Below are positions 27,513 through 35,455 of a stretch of 64,000 nt of DNA, one piece after another. The notes below the pieces were generated by a model. The model did not search any database and was not told the DNA's origin. It was given only the letters and a program-made list of their open reading frames with translations. The DNA is from WTKG01 sp963735005 (lineage in GTDB: Bacteria; Actinomycetota; Actinomycetes; Actinomycetales; Demequinaceae). Position numbers and translations under genes: made by a program. Where the stretch lies: the NCBI GenBank assembly GCA_963735005.1, contig CAVTJA010000010.1, forward strand, positions 558,001 to 622,000, in the 5' to 3' direction. Numbering within the stretch: the stretch's first letter is position 1; every line of letters starts with the position of its first letter.

Positions 27513-28559
27513 ATGAAGGGTTCCGCGCCATCGCGCAAGCCTTCTCTGTCCGCCTCCTTCATCATGCCCGTCCTCGACGAGGAGGCTCACCTCCGGGCTG
27601 CGGTCGAGAGCGTGTTCGGGCAGACGGGTCTGGCCGAGTTCGAACTCATTCTTGTCGTCGGAATGTCGAAGGATCGCACGGACGAGGTGGTGAGCGGGAT
27701 CGTCGAGGCGTATCCCCAAGTCATCGTCCTAAGGAACCCCGTCAACGCCATTCCCCGTGCGATGAACATGGGCTTCGCCGCCGCCCGGTACCGGACGGTG
27801 ATGAGGGTCGACGCGCATTCGGTCCTCGAGCCCGACTACGCGCGCCGGGCGTGCGAGACGATGGCGAGGATCGGCGCCGCCAACGTCGGCGGAAGGATGC
27901 TCGCGTCTGGAAGCACCCCGTTTGAACAGGCGGTGGCGTGGTGCTACAACTCGCGCCGCGGCTTGGGAGGAGCGGTCTATCACACCGGGGGCGAGAGCGG
28001 CCCGGCGGAGTCCGCGTATCTCGGCGTCTTTGATCGCGCCGCGGTTCTCGCGGTCGGCGGTTACGACGAGACGCTCCAGCGCGGTGAAGACTGGGAACTC
28101 AACTTCCGACTGCGCAGTAGCGACTACCTCGTCTGGTACGACAAGGAGCTTGTGGTCACCTACCGGCCGCGTTCGAGTTTCCGGGCGCTTGCTCGACAGT
28201 TCTACGCGACCGGGCGATGGCGCGGGGAATTGGTCAGGCGTCTCGGCGGAGGCATTCCTATCCGCTACTTTGTGCCCCCTACCCTCGTCGCTCTCCTCGC
28301 GCTGTCCGCTGCGCTCGAGCTCGCCGTAGGGATCTGGCGGCTGCGGCCCGCGCCGGTCTACGTGGGACTCGGATTGGTCGTACCGGTCGTCTACTTGGCT
28401 TGGATCGTCTCGTCCGTCGTCATCGCCCACGAGCTCGGACGTCGCAGCCGCCTGTGGCTCATGATCGTTCTCCCGGTCATCCACGTCTGCTGGGGCGTCG
28501 GCTGGCTGGTGACGGTGCTCACCCGCGTGCGGGCGAGGGGTGGCCTCTCCGGGCGATAG
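27513..28559 (+). CDS. Family 2 glycosyltransferase (ExoA-like), first gene of the surface-glycan island
   Basis: A 348-residue GT2 enzyme with a cytoplasmic GT-A domain and C-terminal membrane helices. SFIMPVLDEEAHL opens the nucleotide-binding fold, MRVDAHSVL supplies the DxD-like metal site, and LQRGEDWELNFRLR holds the catalytic ED motif. Three to four hydrophobic helices lie between about residues 248 and 335. Resemblance is to ExoA-type polymer glycosyltransferases. It probably adds a sugar to a lipid-linked chain exported by the ABC transporter encoded next. Acceptor and donor are not determined. Confidence 0.88.
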   Translation: MKGSAPSRKPSLSASFIMPVLDEEAHLRAAVESVFGQTGLAEFELILVVGMSKDRTDEVVSGIVEAYPQVIVLRNPVNAIPRAMNMGFAAARYRTVMRVDAHSVLEPDYARRACETMARIGAANVGGRMLASGSTPFEQAVAWCYNSRRGLGGAVYHTGGESGPAESAYLGVFDRAAVLAVGGYDETLQRGEDWELNFRLRSSDYLVWYDKELVVTYRPRSSFRALARQFYATGRWRGELVRRLGGGIPIRYFVPPTLVALLALSAALELAVGIWRLRPAPVYVGLGLVVPVVYLAWIVSSVVIAHELGRRSRLWLMIVLPVIHVCWGVGWLVTVLTRVRARGGLSGR

Positions 28560-28571
28560 GCCTGCCCTACC

Positions 28572-29438
28572 ATGGACACCATGCAGTCTGGCGACTCGGT
28601 GGAATGGGCGAAAGAGGCCGGTCTCACTCGCGTCGGCCAACGACCGCACCTGGGCCCCTACCTCGTCGAACTGTGGAAGAGGCGGGCGTTCGCCACCGCG
28701 CTTGCGCGATTTCGCATCGAGGCTCGAACAAGCGAGCATCGTCTGGGGCTCGGTTGGACCGTGCTCAGCCCCATCCTCTTCGCGTGCGTGTACGGCTTGG
28801 TCTTCGGGATCATCATGCCGCGAAGCAGCCGCCCACCCAGCTTCATTCCCTTTCTCGTCGTCGGGGTCTTCACGTTCCAGTACTTTGGGAAGTCCTTCAG
28901 CGCTGGCGCGAAGTCCATCACTGGCAACAACCAACTCGTCCGAAGTCTCGGGTTTCCGCGCATGCTCCTTCCGATCGCCTCGGTTCTGCAGCAGCTCTTC
29001 GAACTCGTCCCGATGGTGCTGGTCATGGGATTGATCGTCCTGGTGTTTGGCGAGCCCTTGAGCTGGACGTGGTTCCTCCTCATTCCGGTGTACGCGTTGA
29101 TGACGCTGTTCAACATGGGCGTCGCGCTGGTCGCGGCACGTCTCACGGTTCACATCCGAGACGTGACGCAGGTGATTCCCTTCATTACGCGGCTCGTGTT
29201 CTACATGAGCGGGATCTTCTACTCGCTGGACCTCGTGCTTGCGAATCGTCCGCGATTCTTGGCCATCGCGAAACTCAACCCCGTCCACGACTACATCACG
29301 CTCGTTCGCGCCCAGGTGTTGTCCGACTCAACGGCGGACGCGATGGAGTGGCGCGTCGCGGCGATCGCCGGGGTCGGGATGCTCGTCATAGGCGTCCTCT
29401 TCTTCTGGAGCGCAGAGTCACGGTACGGACATGACTAG
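28572..29438 (+). CDS. wzm: ABC-2-type polysaccharide export permease (Wzm-like)
   Basis: A 288-residue ABC-2 permease with six membrane helices. The N-terminal RFRIEARTSEHRLGLGWTVLSPI is the amphipathic segment typical of teichoic-acid/O-antigen exporters (TagG/Wzm). It exports a lipid-linked glycan with the ATPase encoded by the next gene, whose start overlaps its end by 8 bp. The surrounding genes point to a wall glycopolymer as cargo. Confidence 0.9.
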   Translation: MDTMQSGDSVEWAKEAGLTRVGQRPHLGPYLVELWKRRAFATALARFRIEARTSEHRLGLGWTVLSPILFACVYGLVFGIIMPRSSRPPSFIPFLVVGVFTFQYFGKSFSAGAKSITGNNQLVRSLGFPRMLLPIASVLQQLFELVPMVLVMGLIVLVFGEPLSWTWFLLIPVYALMTLFNMGVALVAARLTVHIRDVTQVIPFITRLVFYMSGIFYSLDLVLANRPRFLAIAKLNPVHDYITLVRAQVLSDSTADAMEWRVAAIAGVGMLVIGVLFFWSAESRYGHD

Positions 29439-30168
29439 GGCCGCGTCTTCACCCACCGTCATCGTCGACAATTTGCACGTCGACTACCGCGCGTACGCCT
29501 CCGGAAAGGCCGCCGGCTCGGGAATGACGTTGCTCCGGCGCCGCAAGGGCATTCGAGTGGTCCACGCCCTGCGCGGCGTCTCGTTCTCGGTCCGGGAGGG
29601 AGAGACCGTCGGCATCATTGGCGCGAACGGCTCCGGGAAGTCAACGCTGATGCGCGCGATCGCGGGACTCACCCCCGCGGCAAGCGGAGCGGTCTACACG
29701 GCCAGCCCCGCGACCCTGCTCGGGGTGAACGCGATCCTCATCGGAGAGCTCTCCGGCGAAAAGAACGTCGCCCTGGGGACGCTCGCTCTTGGCCTCAGCC
29801 GCCAGCAGGCCCGCGCGACGCTTCCCGGAATCGTGGAGTTCTCGGGCCTTGCGGACGTGATCGACTTGCCGATGAACACCTACTCGTCGGGGATGCAGGC
29901 GAGACTTCGCTTCGCGATCGCGATGTCCCGGAAGCACCAGATCCTTCTCGTGGATGAGGCACTCGCGGTGGGGGACAAGGCCTTTCGCGCGAAGAGCGAG
30001 GAGCGCATTCGCAAGCTGCGCGAGGACGCGGGGTCGATCTTCCTCGTCAGTCACTCGATGGGGTCCATCCTCGACACGTGCACTCGGGCGCTGTGGCTTG
30101 ACGCGGGCCAGATCCGGATGGACGGCAAGCCAAAGGATGTCGTGCGCGCCTACACGGCATCGAAGTGA
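29431..30168 (+). CDS. wzt: ABC polysaccharide export ATPase (Wzt/TagH-like)
   Basis: A 245-residue ABC ATPase of the polysaccharide-export type. Walker A GANGSGKST, signature TYSSGMQARLRFAI (YSSGM is typical of Wzt/TagH) and Walker B ILLVDEALAVGD are all present. It stops shortly after the ATPase domain and so lacks the C-terminal carbohydrate-binding module found in some Wzt proteins, meaning chain-end recognition would not depend on such a domain. It overlaps the permease gene by 8 bp. Confidence 0.93.
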   Translation: MTRAASSPTVIVDNLHVDYRAYASGKAAGSGMTLLRRRKGIRVVHALRGVSFSVREGETVGIIGANGSGKSTLMRAIAGLTPAASGAVYTASPATLLGVNAILIGELSGEKNVALGTLALGLSRQQARATLPGIVEFSGLADVIDLPMNTYSSGMQARLRFAIAMSRKHQILLVDEALAVGDKAFRAKSEERIRKLREDAGSIFLVSHSMGSILDTCTRALWLDAGQIRMDGKPKDVVRAYTASK

Positions 30169-30198
30169 GAGTGCGGCATTGGTGATGGGGGTTCTCGC

Positions 30199-31161
30199 GT
30201 GAAGTGGGTCGCTTGGGTGGAGTCGCCCCTGCAACTCATCAACGCGATCGAGTACGCGGCCGCGACCGGGATTACGATGTCGATCTACCTGCGCAAGGGC
30301 ATTCCCCAATTGGCCGAGACGAGCCATGAATTGGCCCCGCTCCTTCCGGAAGCGGTCCGCCTGGCGGGATTCCGGAAATCAGCCCTGGCTTCGCCCTTGG
30401 TCTCGTCGTCTCGCCGCGCGATCGGCGACGCCCACTCTGGTCAGGTCAGGGCCGTCCTCGCGTCCACGGGCGTCCGCAACGCCGTCGTCGTCGGGGACGG
30501 GACGAGTACCATGCGGCTCGCGGGGCAGGTAGCGCGCGGCGAGCCCCTCCGCCGAACGGGCGATCAGGAGGGCCTTCTGGGCCGAGCTCTTGCGACTCGG
30601 GCCTCTCGACTGTTGAGACGGGCAGCGACGCGACAGTCGCTTGAGGTCTTCACCGGCTACTCGGCGAACGAGGAGGTCCGTGCGCTCGGCGCGCTCGGGG
30701 CGCGGGTGAGAAGCAACGACTACGGATGGCTCCGAGGTCTGGGGCTCGGGATCGCGCCTGGCCTGCCTGCGGGAACCGTGGTTCTTGGTTCCGCGCTCGC
30801 CGATGACGGCCTGATCGGCGCGCAGTCCTACGTGGACTGGCTCCGCGCCGTGGCCGAGCGTGAAGGCTCGGTGACCTATCTCCCGCACCGGCGGGAACGC
30901 GCGGAAAGCCTCGACGGTTACCAGGGCATTCCGGGACTCGACGTCGTGGTGTCCGGCCTTCCCGTCGAGATCCTGGTCGGAGCGGCCGACGGCGTCACCC
31001 GCATCGTCACGCTGCCCTCGAGCGCGGTCGCGACACTGAGGGCGCTCGCGCCGAGCACGGTTGCATTCGAGGTAGTGAAGATCCCGCGGGCGTGGTGGAC
31101 TGGCGTCGCGGACGCCGAGTTCAGGCGAACTCTCGATGACGTCGCAGGGCGAGGTGACTAG
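30199..31161 (+). CDS. Sialyltransferase-like (GT52/polysialyltransferase-related) protein
   Basis: A 320-residue protein without an obvious common family match by eye. It starts with KWVAWVESPLQLINAIEYA, like the SPLQLLNA opening of GT52 and bacterial polysialyltransferase proteins. The three short motifs of those sialyltransferases have plausible counterparts in order: an acidic-Gly motif in VVVGDGTSTM (about residue 97), an HP-type motif in YLPHRRE (about 232) and a Ser-Ser motif in TLPSSAVATL (about 274). GTG start at 30199 follows GGGGG. It lies directly before the CMP-sugar synthetase and NeuB-type genes, so it is a good candidate for the nonulosonic-acid transferase. Family placement is inference from motifs and context. 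Confidence 0.6.
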   Translation: MKWVAWVESPLQLINAIEYAAATGITMSIYLRKGIPQLAETSHELAPLLPEAVRLAGFRKSALASPLVSSSRRAIGDAHSGQVRAVLASTGVRNAVVVGDGTSTMRLAGQVARGEPLRRTGDQEGLLGRALATRASRLLRRAATRQSLEVFTGYSANEEVRALGALGARVRSNDYGWLRGLGLGIAPGLPAGTVVLGSALADDGLIGAQSYVDWLRAVAEREGSVTYLPHRRERAESLDGYQGIPGLDVVVSGLPVEILVGAADGVTRIVTLPSSAVATLRALAPSTVAFEVVKIPRAWWTGVADAEFRRTLDDVAGRGD

Positions 31162-31162
31162 C

Positions 31163-32341
31163 ATGTCGACCGATCAGTTCGGGTGCGTTGCGGTGATTCC
31201 CGCGCGAGGAGGTTCCAAGGGCATCCCGCGCAAGAACTTGGCCCGGGTCGGGGGAGTCTCTCTCGTCGGGCGCGCGGTCGCTGCCGCGCTGAGCGCGCGC
31301 GGTGTCGACCGGGTCGTCGTCTCAACGGACGACGACGAGATCGCCGACGACGCGCGCGCCCACGGCGCGGAAGTCATCGAAAGGCCGGCGGACCTGGCGT
31401 CCGATGTCGCCTCGTCAGAGGCGGCCCTCCTTCACGTGCTCGAGACCCTTCGGGGCGCGGGGGTCGACGTCGACATCGTCGCCTTCCTTCAGGCGACCTC
31501 CCCGTTCATCGATGTCGCGGCGTTGGATCGCGCGATCGAACGCGTGGCGAAGGGAGACTGCGATGTCGTGTTTTCCGCGAAGGAGACGCACGCATTTCTC
31601 TGGGAGCTGTCGGACGGTCGGGCCGTAGGCGTCAACCACGACGACGGTGTGCGCCCGCGTCGGCAGGATCTCTCCCCCCAGTTTCAGGAGACCGGAGGGT
31701 TCTACGTGATGCGTGCGAGGGGGCTGGAGGAGGCGGGGTTCCGCTTCTTCGGAAGGGTCGGCATCGAAGAGGTTCCCGCGACGACGGCGTTTGAGATTGA
31801 CGTTCCGGAGGACCTGCGCATCGCCGCGGCCTTGCTTCCGCTTGTCGACGACCCGGGGCTTGAGGTTGACGTCGACGGGCTTGTCATGGATTTCGATGGC
31901 GTCCACACCGACGATCTCGTGGCGGTTGCCGAGGACGGACGGGAGTCGGTGGCAGTAAGTAGGAGCGACGGCATGGGAATCGCACTCCTTGCTCGCTCCG
32001 GTGTGAAGATGTTGATCCTCTCAAGCGAGACAAATCCCGTCGTCGCGGCGCGGGCGGCGAAGCTCAGGGTCGAGGTCGTTCAGGCGTCCAAGGACAAGGT
32101 GGCGGACCTCACCGCCTGGTGCGACCGCGAGGGCCTCGATTTGCGACGGGTCGCCTACGTCGGCAATGATGTGAACGACCTCGGGTGCCTCGAGATCGTG
32201 GGATGGCCCGTTGCCGTGCGCGATGCTCGACCTCAGGTCACCGAGGCTGCTCGACTCGTACTCGCGAAACCGGGAGGCCGGGGGGCGGTTCGCGAGTTGG
32301 CAGACATCATCGTCGCCACGAGAGAGCACAGGAAGCCATGA
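31163..32341 (+). CDS. CMP-nonulosonate synthetase fused to a KdsC-like HAD phosphatase
   Basis: A 392-residue two-domain enzyme. Residues about 1-225 are an acylneuraminate cytidylyltransferase: VIPARGGSKGIPRKN is the CTP-binding motif, FLQATSPF and FQETGGFYVM are also diagnostic. Residues about 235-392 are a KdsC-type HAD phosphatase with MDFDGVHTDD (nucleophile Asp), ILSSE, a Lys in SKDK and GNDVNDLGCL. So one protein would remove the 9-phosphate and activate the sugar with CTP. ATG 31163 is preferred to 31136 because it lies just after the upstream stop and has GAGGTG before it. Its stop overlaps the next start (ATGA). Confidence 0.9.
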   Translation: MSTDQFGCVAVIPARGGSKGIPRKNLARVGGVSLVGRAVAAALSARGVDRVVVSTDDDEIADDARAHGAEVIERPADLASDVASSEAALLHVLETLRGAGVDVDIVAFLQATSPFIDVAALDRAIERVAKGDCDVVFSAKETHAFLWELSDGRAVGVNHDDGVRPRRQDLSPQFQETGGFYVMRARGLEEAGFRFFGRVGIEEVPATTAFEIDVPEDLRIAAALLPLVDDPGLEVDVDGLVMDFDGVHTDDLVAVAEDGRESVAVSRSDGMGIALLARSGVKMLILSSETNPVVAARAAKLRVEVVQASKDKVADLTAWCDREGLDLRRVAYVGNDVNDLGCLEIVGWPVAVRDARPQVTEAARLVLAKPGGRGAVRELADIIVATREHRKP

Positions 32342-33213
32342 CAGACTCGATCGCAATCGGCCACCACACCATCGGTTCGTCCGACCCCGTTTACGTGGTC
32401 GCTGAGATCGGGCTCAACCACAACGGCGACGTCGACATTGCGAAGAAACTGATCGACGTGTCAGCGTCCGCGGGGGCCCAGGCGGTGAAGTTCCAGAAGC
32501 GGACCCCGGAGATCGCCACCCCCGAGCACATGAAGAACACCCCCCGCGACACCCCGTGGGGCACGATGACGTACCTGGAGTACCGGCGTCGCGTGGAATT
32601 CGATGCGAGTCAGTATGCGGAAATTGCGGAGCACGCTACGGCCGCGGGGCTCGACTGGTTTGCCTCGCCGTGGGACGAGCCGTCGGTTGACTTCCTCGAA
32701 GACATGGACGTGTGCGCGTACAAGATCGCGTCCGCCTCGGTGACCGATCTGAGCATGTTGACCAAGATTCGTGAGACCGGCAAGCCCGTCATTCTCTCGA
32801 CCGGCATGTCGACCCTCGATCAGATTGACCTCGCCGTCGAGACGCTCGGCAAGGATCGCCTCGTCATCCTCCATGCGACGTCGACGTATCCCCTGCCTCC
32901 CGAGGAAGCGAACCTCCTCATGATTCCCGTCCTCAAGGAGCGCTTCGGCGTGCCGGTCGGCTATTCAGGGCACGAGCCGGGTCTGCAGATCTCCCTCGCG
33001 GCCGTCGCCCTCGGCGCGCGCGTTGTCGAGAGGCACGTCACGCTCGATCGCACCATGTGGGGAAGTGATCACGCGGCCTCGCTCGAGCCACAGGGTCTGA
33101 CTCATCTCGTCCGGGACATTCGGATCATCGAGACCGCCCTGGGCGACGGAGTGAAGCGCGTGTTCCCGGGCGAGTTGGCGCCGCTCAGCAAGCTCCGGCG
33201 CGTGGGAGGCTAG
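32338..33213 (+). CDS. neuB: NeuB-type nonulosonic acid (Kdn/sialic acid) synthase, short form
   Basis: A 291-residue TIM-barrel synthase condensing phosphoenolpyruvate with a hexose or N-acetylmannosamine (or its 6-phosphate). Landmarks: VAEIGLNHNGDV, VKFQKRTPE, ASPWDEPSVDFL, KIASASVTDL, STGMSTLDQI, GYSGHEPG and ERHVTLDRTMWGSDHAASLEP. It ends right after the barrel and has no C-terminal SAF (antifreeze-like) domain, which standard NeuB/LegI/PseI proteins (about 340-350 residues) carry. The frame is clean, so the short form is genuine. With the adjacent phosphatase fusion, a Kdn-9-phosphate-type route is plausible. ATG 32338 overlaps the upstream stop. Confidence 0.88.
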   Translation: MTDSIAIGHHTIGSSDPVYVVAEIGLNHNGDVDIAKKLIDVSASAGAQAVKFQKRTPEIATPEHMKNTPRDTPWGTMTYLEYRRRVEFDASQYAEIAEHATAAGLDWFASPWDEPSVDFLEDMDVCAYKIASASVTDLSMLTKIRETGKPVILSTGMSTLDQIDLAVETLGKDRLVILHATSTYPLPPEEANLLMIPVLKERFGVPVGYSGHEPGLQISLAAVALGARVVERHVTLDRTMWGSDHAASLEPQGLTHLVRDIRIIETALGDGVKRVFPGELAPLSKLRRVGG

Positions 33214-33215
33214 CG

Positions 33216-35354
33216 TTGGGCCGCGTCGACGCGGCTAGCGCACCCCGCGACGCGACACCGCCCGGTCCCGCGGCAAGCGATCAGACACCCGAGCGTTCCG
33301 CTCCCCACTTTCGCAAGGACCTGCAGGCCCTGCGCGCGCTCGCCGTCGCGGGCGTGCTCGTCTACCATCTCGCGCCCGAGAAGCTGGGCGGCGGATACGT
33401 CGGCGTCGACGTCTTCTTCGTCATCTCGGGGTTCCTCATCACCTCGCACCTCTACCGCGAAGTCCGGCGCACGGGCCGGGTACGGCTCGGGCGCTTCTGG
33501 TCGCGTCGGGCGCGACGCCTGTTGCCGGCTTCGCTGACGGTATCGCTTGTCACGACCGTCGCCGTGTTGGTTCTGGTGCCGACGGCACTGTGGAGCCAGT
33601 TCCTCGGAGAGATTCGGGCGGCAAGCCTCTACGTCGAGAACTGGGCGCTGGCGCATCAGGCGGTGGATTACCTCGCTAGCGACAACGTGTCGTCTCCGGC
33701 GCGCCACTACTGGTCGCTCTCGGCCGAGGAGCAGTTCTACCTCGTGTGGCCGGTGCTCCTCCTCCTCGTCGCAGCGTTCGCACGCCGCGCGCGCCGATGG
33801 AGTCCCGGCGTCCTCGCGGCCGCGGTCTTCGGCGCGACGGTTGCCGCGTCGTTTGCCTACTCGGTGACCTTCACCGCGGCGCGCCCGGGTCCGGCGTACT
33901 TCGTCACCACCACGCGGGCGTGGGAGTTCGGCGTGGGTGGGCTGCTCGCGCTGATGCCGGTCGCGATGAACTTCGTCCGCGTGCGCGTCGCGGCCTCGTG
34001 GGCGGGAATCGCGTTGATCGCCTTCGCCATGCTCCGGTTTTCCAGCGCGACGCAGTTCCCTGGTGCCATGGCGGCCCTGCCCGTCGGAGGTGCGGCGCTG
34101 GTGATCTGGTCCGGGAACCCTTCGACACGGTTCACGCCCATGCTCGTCGGGCGCTTCCGACCGGTCCAGTGGCTCGGTGACGCTTCCTATTCGGTCTACC
34201 TCTGGCACTGGCCGCTCATCGCCCTTCTTCCCTTCGCGCTGAACAGGGACCTGAACAAGCTCGACAAGGTGGGCATCGCCCTGGCCACTCTGGTGCTCGC
34301 GGGTGCGACCCTCCGGTTCATCGAGCGGCCATTCCGCTTCGGTGACTTCTGGGTCAGGCGCCGCACGCGCGAGATCCTCTTGGCCGCGGCTGGTGCCACC
34401 ATCCTCGTGGTGTGCGTCGGCATTGCGGCTCTCTACGCGTCGCGGCCCCCGGTGGCGCCGAGGCTTCCCGACATCCCCGCCGACGTGCCTGACTCGATCC
34501 CGTGCTACGGCGCCGCCGTGCTCGACCCCGCAAGGGGTCCGCAGTGCGAGGACTCGAAGTTCGACGGGTTCGCGGTGCCGTCCCTCGACGACTCGCTCGT
34601 GGACCGTCCCGTGATCTACGACCCGAAGTGCCGTAGCGAGAATTCGCGGGTTGACACTCTCGTGTGTCAGTACGGGCGCGCCGACGGCGCCGTTCGAGTT
34701 GCACTGATCGGCGACAGCCACGCGGCGCAATGGTTTCCCGCGCTCGAGGCACTTGCCGTGGACCGTGGATGGTCGCTCGTCACGATCTGGCGTGCAGGGT
34801 GTCCGTGGACTGACGCGGTCATGGCCGCGGACGAGGACGCGACCTGGTGCACGGAGTGGAACGCGGGCGTGAGGGAGTACCTCGCGACCCACGAGGCCTT
34901 CGACGTCATCTTCACGAGCCACTACGAGGGCGATCCCAAACACGAGACCTTCACCGGACTTACGCAGGCGGAGGTGATCGCCGGGTACGTCGGGCCGATC
35001 TCGCGGGAGTCCGCCAGGGATACCACCGTCGTGGTCCTTCGTGACACGCCGACTCCCGGGGGAGAGACGCGAAGCTGCCTGCTCAACCATCCGCTGGATC
35101 CCTGGCTGTGCACTTTCGAACTCTCGTCCACGCCGTCGGACGATCGACAATTCGTCGCGGCTCAACAGGTCGAAGGCGCGATCGCCCTCGACATGACCGA
35201 CTACTTCTGCCTCAAGGGGCACTGCGCGACCGTGATCGGCGGACTGAGGGTCTACCGCGACTCCAACCACGTGACCGCCACCTACTCGGAATCCATGTCA
35301 CGGGTCTTGGGCCGCGAATTCGACCTCGCGGAAGAGAGGCTCCACGCGAACTAG
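33216..35354 (+). CDS. Membrane O-acyltransferase with SGNH domain (OafA-like), copy 1
   Basis: A 712-residue acyltransferase-3 family protein. Residues about 35-395 form ten or more membrane helices with the hallmark RALAVAGVLVYHL (catalytic His), GGYVGVDVFFVISGFLIT and SLSAEEQFYLVWP. The C-terminal extracytoplasmic SGNH domain has VALIGDSHAAQWFPALE and the late catalytic pair in YRDSNHVTATY. It moves acetyl or other acyl groups onto exported glycans. TTG 33216 is taken as start because of GGGAGG a few bases upstream and only 2 bp from the neuB stop. A paralog follows in tandem. Confidence 0.92.
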   Translation: MGRVDAASAPRDATPPGPAASDQTPERSAPHFRKDLQALRALAVAGVLVYHLAPEKLGGGYVGVDVFFVISGFLITSHLYREVRRTGRVRLGRFWSRRARRLLPASLTVSLVTTVAVLVLVPTALWSQFLGEIRAASLYVENWALAHQAVDYLASDNVSSPARHYWSLSAEEQFYLVWPVLLLLVAAFARRARRWSPGVLAAAVFGATVAASFAYSVTFTAARPGPAYFVTTTRAWEFGVGGLLALMPVAMNFVRVRVAASWAGIALIAFAMLRFSSATQFPGAMAALPVGGAALVIWSGNPSTRFTPMLVGRFRPVQWLGDASYSVYLWHWPLIALLPFALNRDLNKLDKVGIALATLVLAGATLRFIERPFRFGDFWVRRRTREILLAAAGATILVVCVGIAALYASRPPVAPRLPDIPADVPDSIPCYGAAVLDPARGPQCEDSKFDGFAVPSLDDSLVDRPVIYDPKCRSENSRVDTLVCQYGRADGAVRVALIGDSHAAQWFPALEALAVDRGWSLVTIWRAGCPWTDAVMAADEDATWCTEWNAGVREYLATHEAFDVIFTSHYEGDPKHETFTGLTQAEVIAGYVGPISRESARDTTVVVLRDTPTPGGETRSCLLNHPLDPWLCTFELSSTPSDDRQFVAAQQVEGAIALDMTDYFCLKGHCATVIGGLRVYRDSNHVTATYSESMSRVLGREFDLAEERLHAN

Positions 35355-35455
35355 CCGCACGGGTCCTCGCACCGGCAGCGTCTAGACTATGCGCGGGCTA
35401 GCGGGAGCGCGGTCCCGGGTCCCGCGATCACCGCGGCGCCAAGGAAGGATGAGAG

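Noticed and set aside
33210..35270. A 686-residue open frame on the minus strand
   Set aside because: It lies exactly opposite the acyltransferase gene, is Arg/Glu/His-rich without any recognisable domain, and is a usual by-product of GC-rich codon use.
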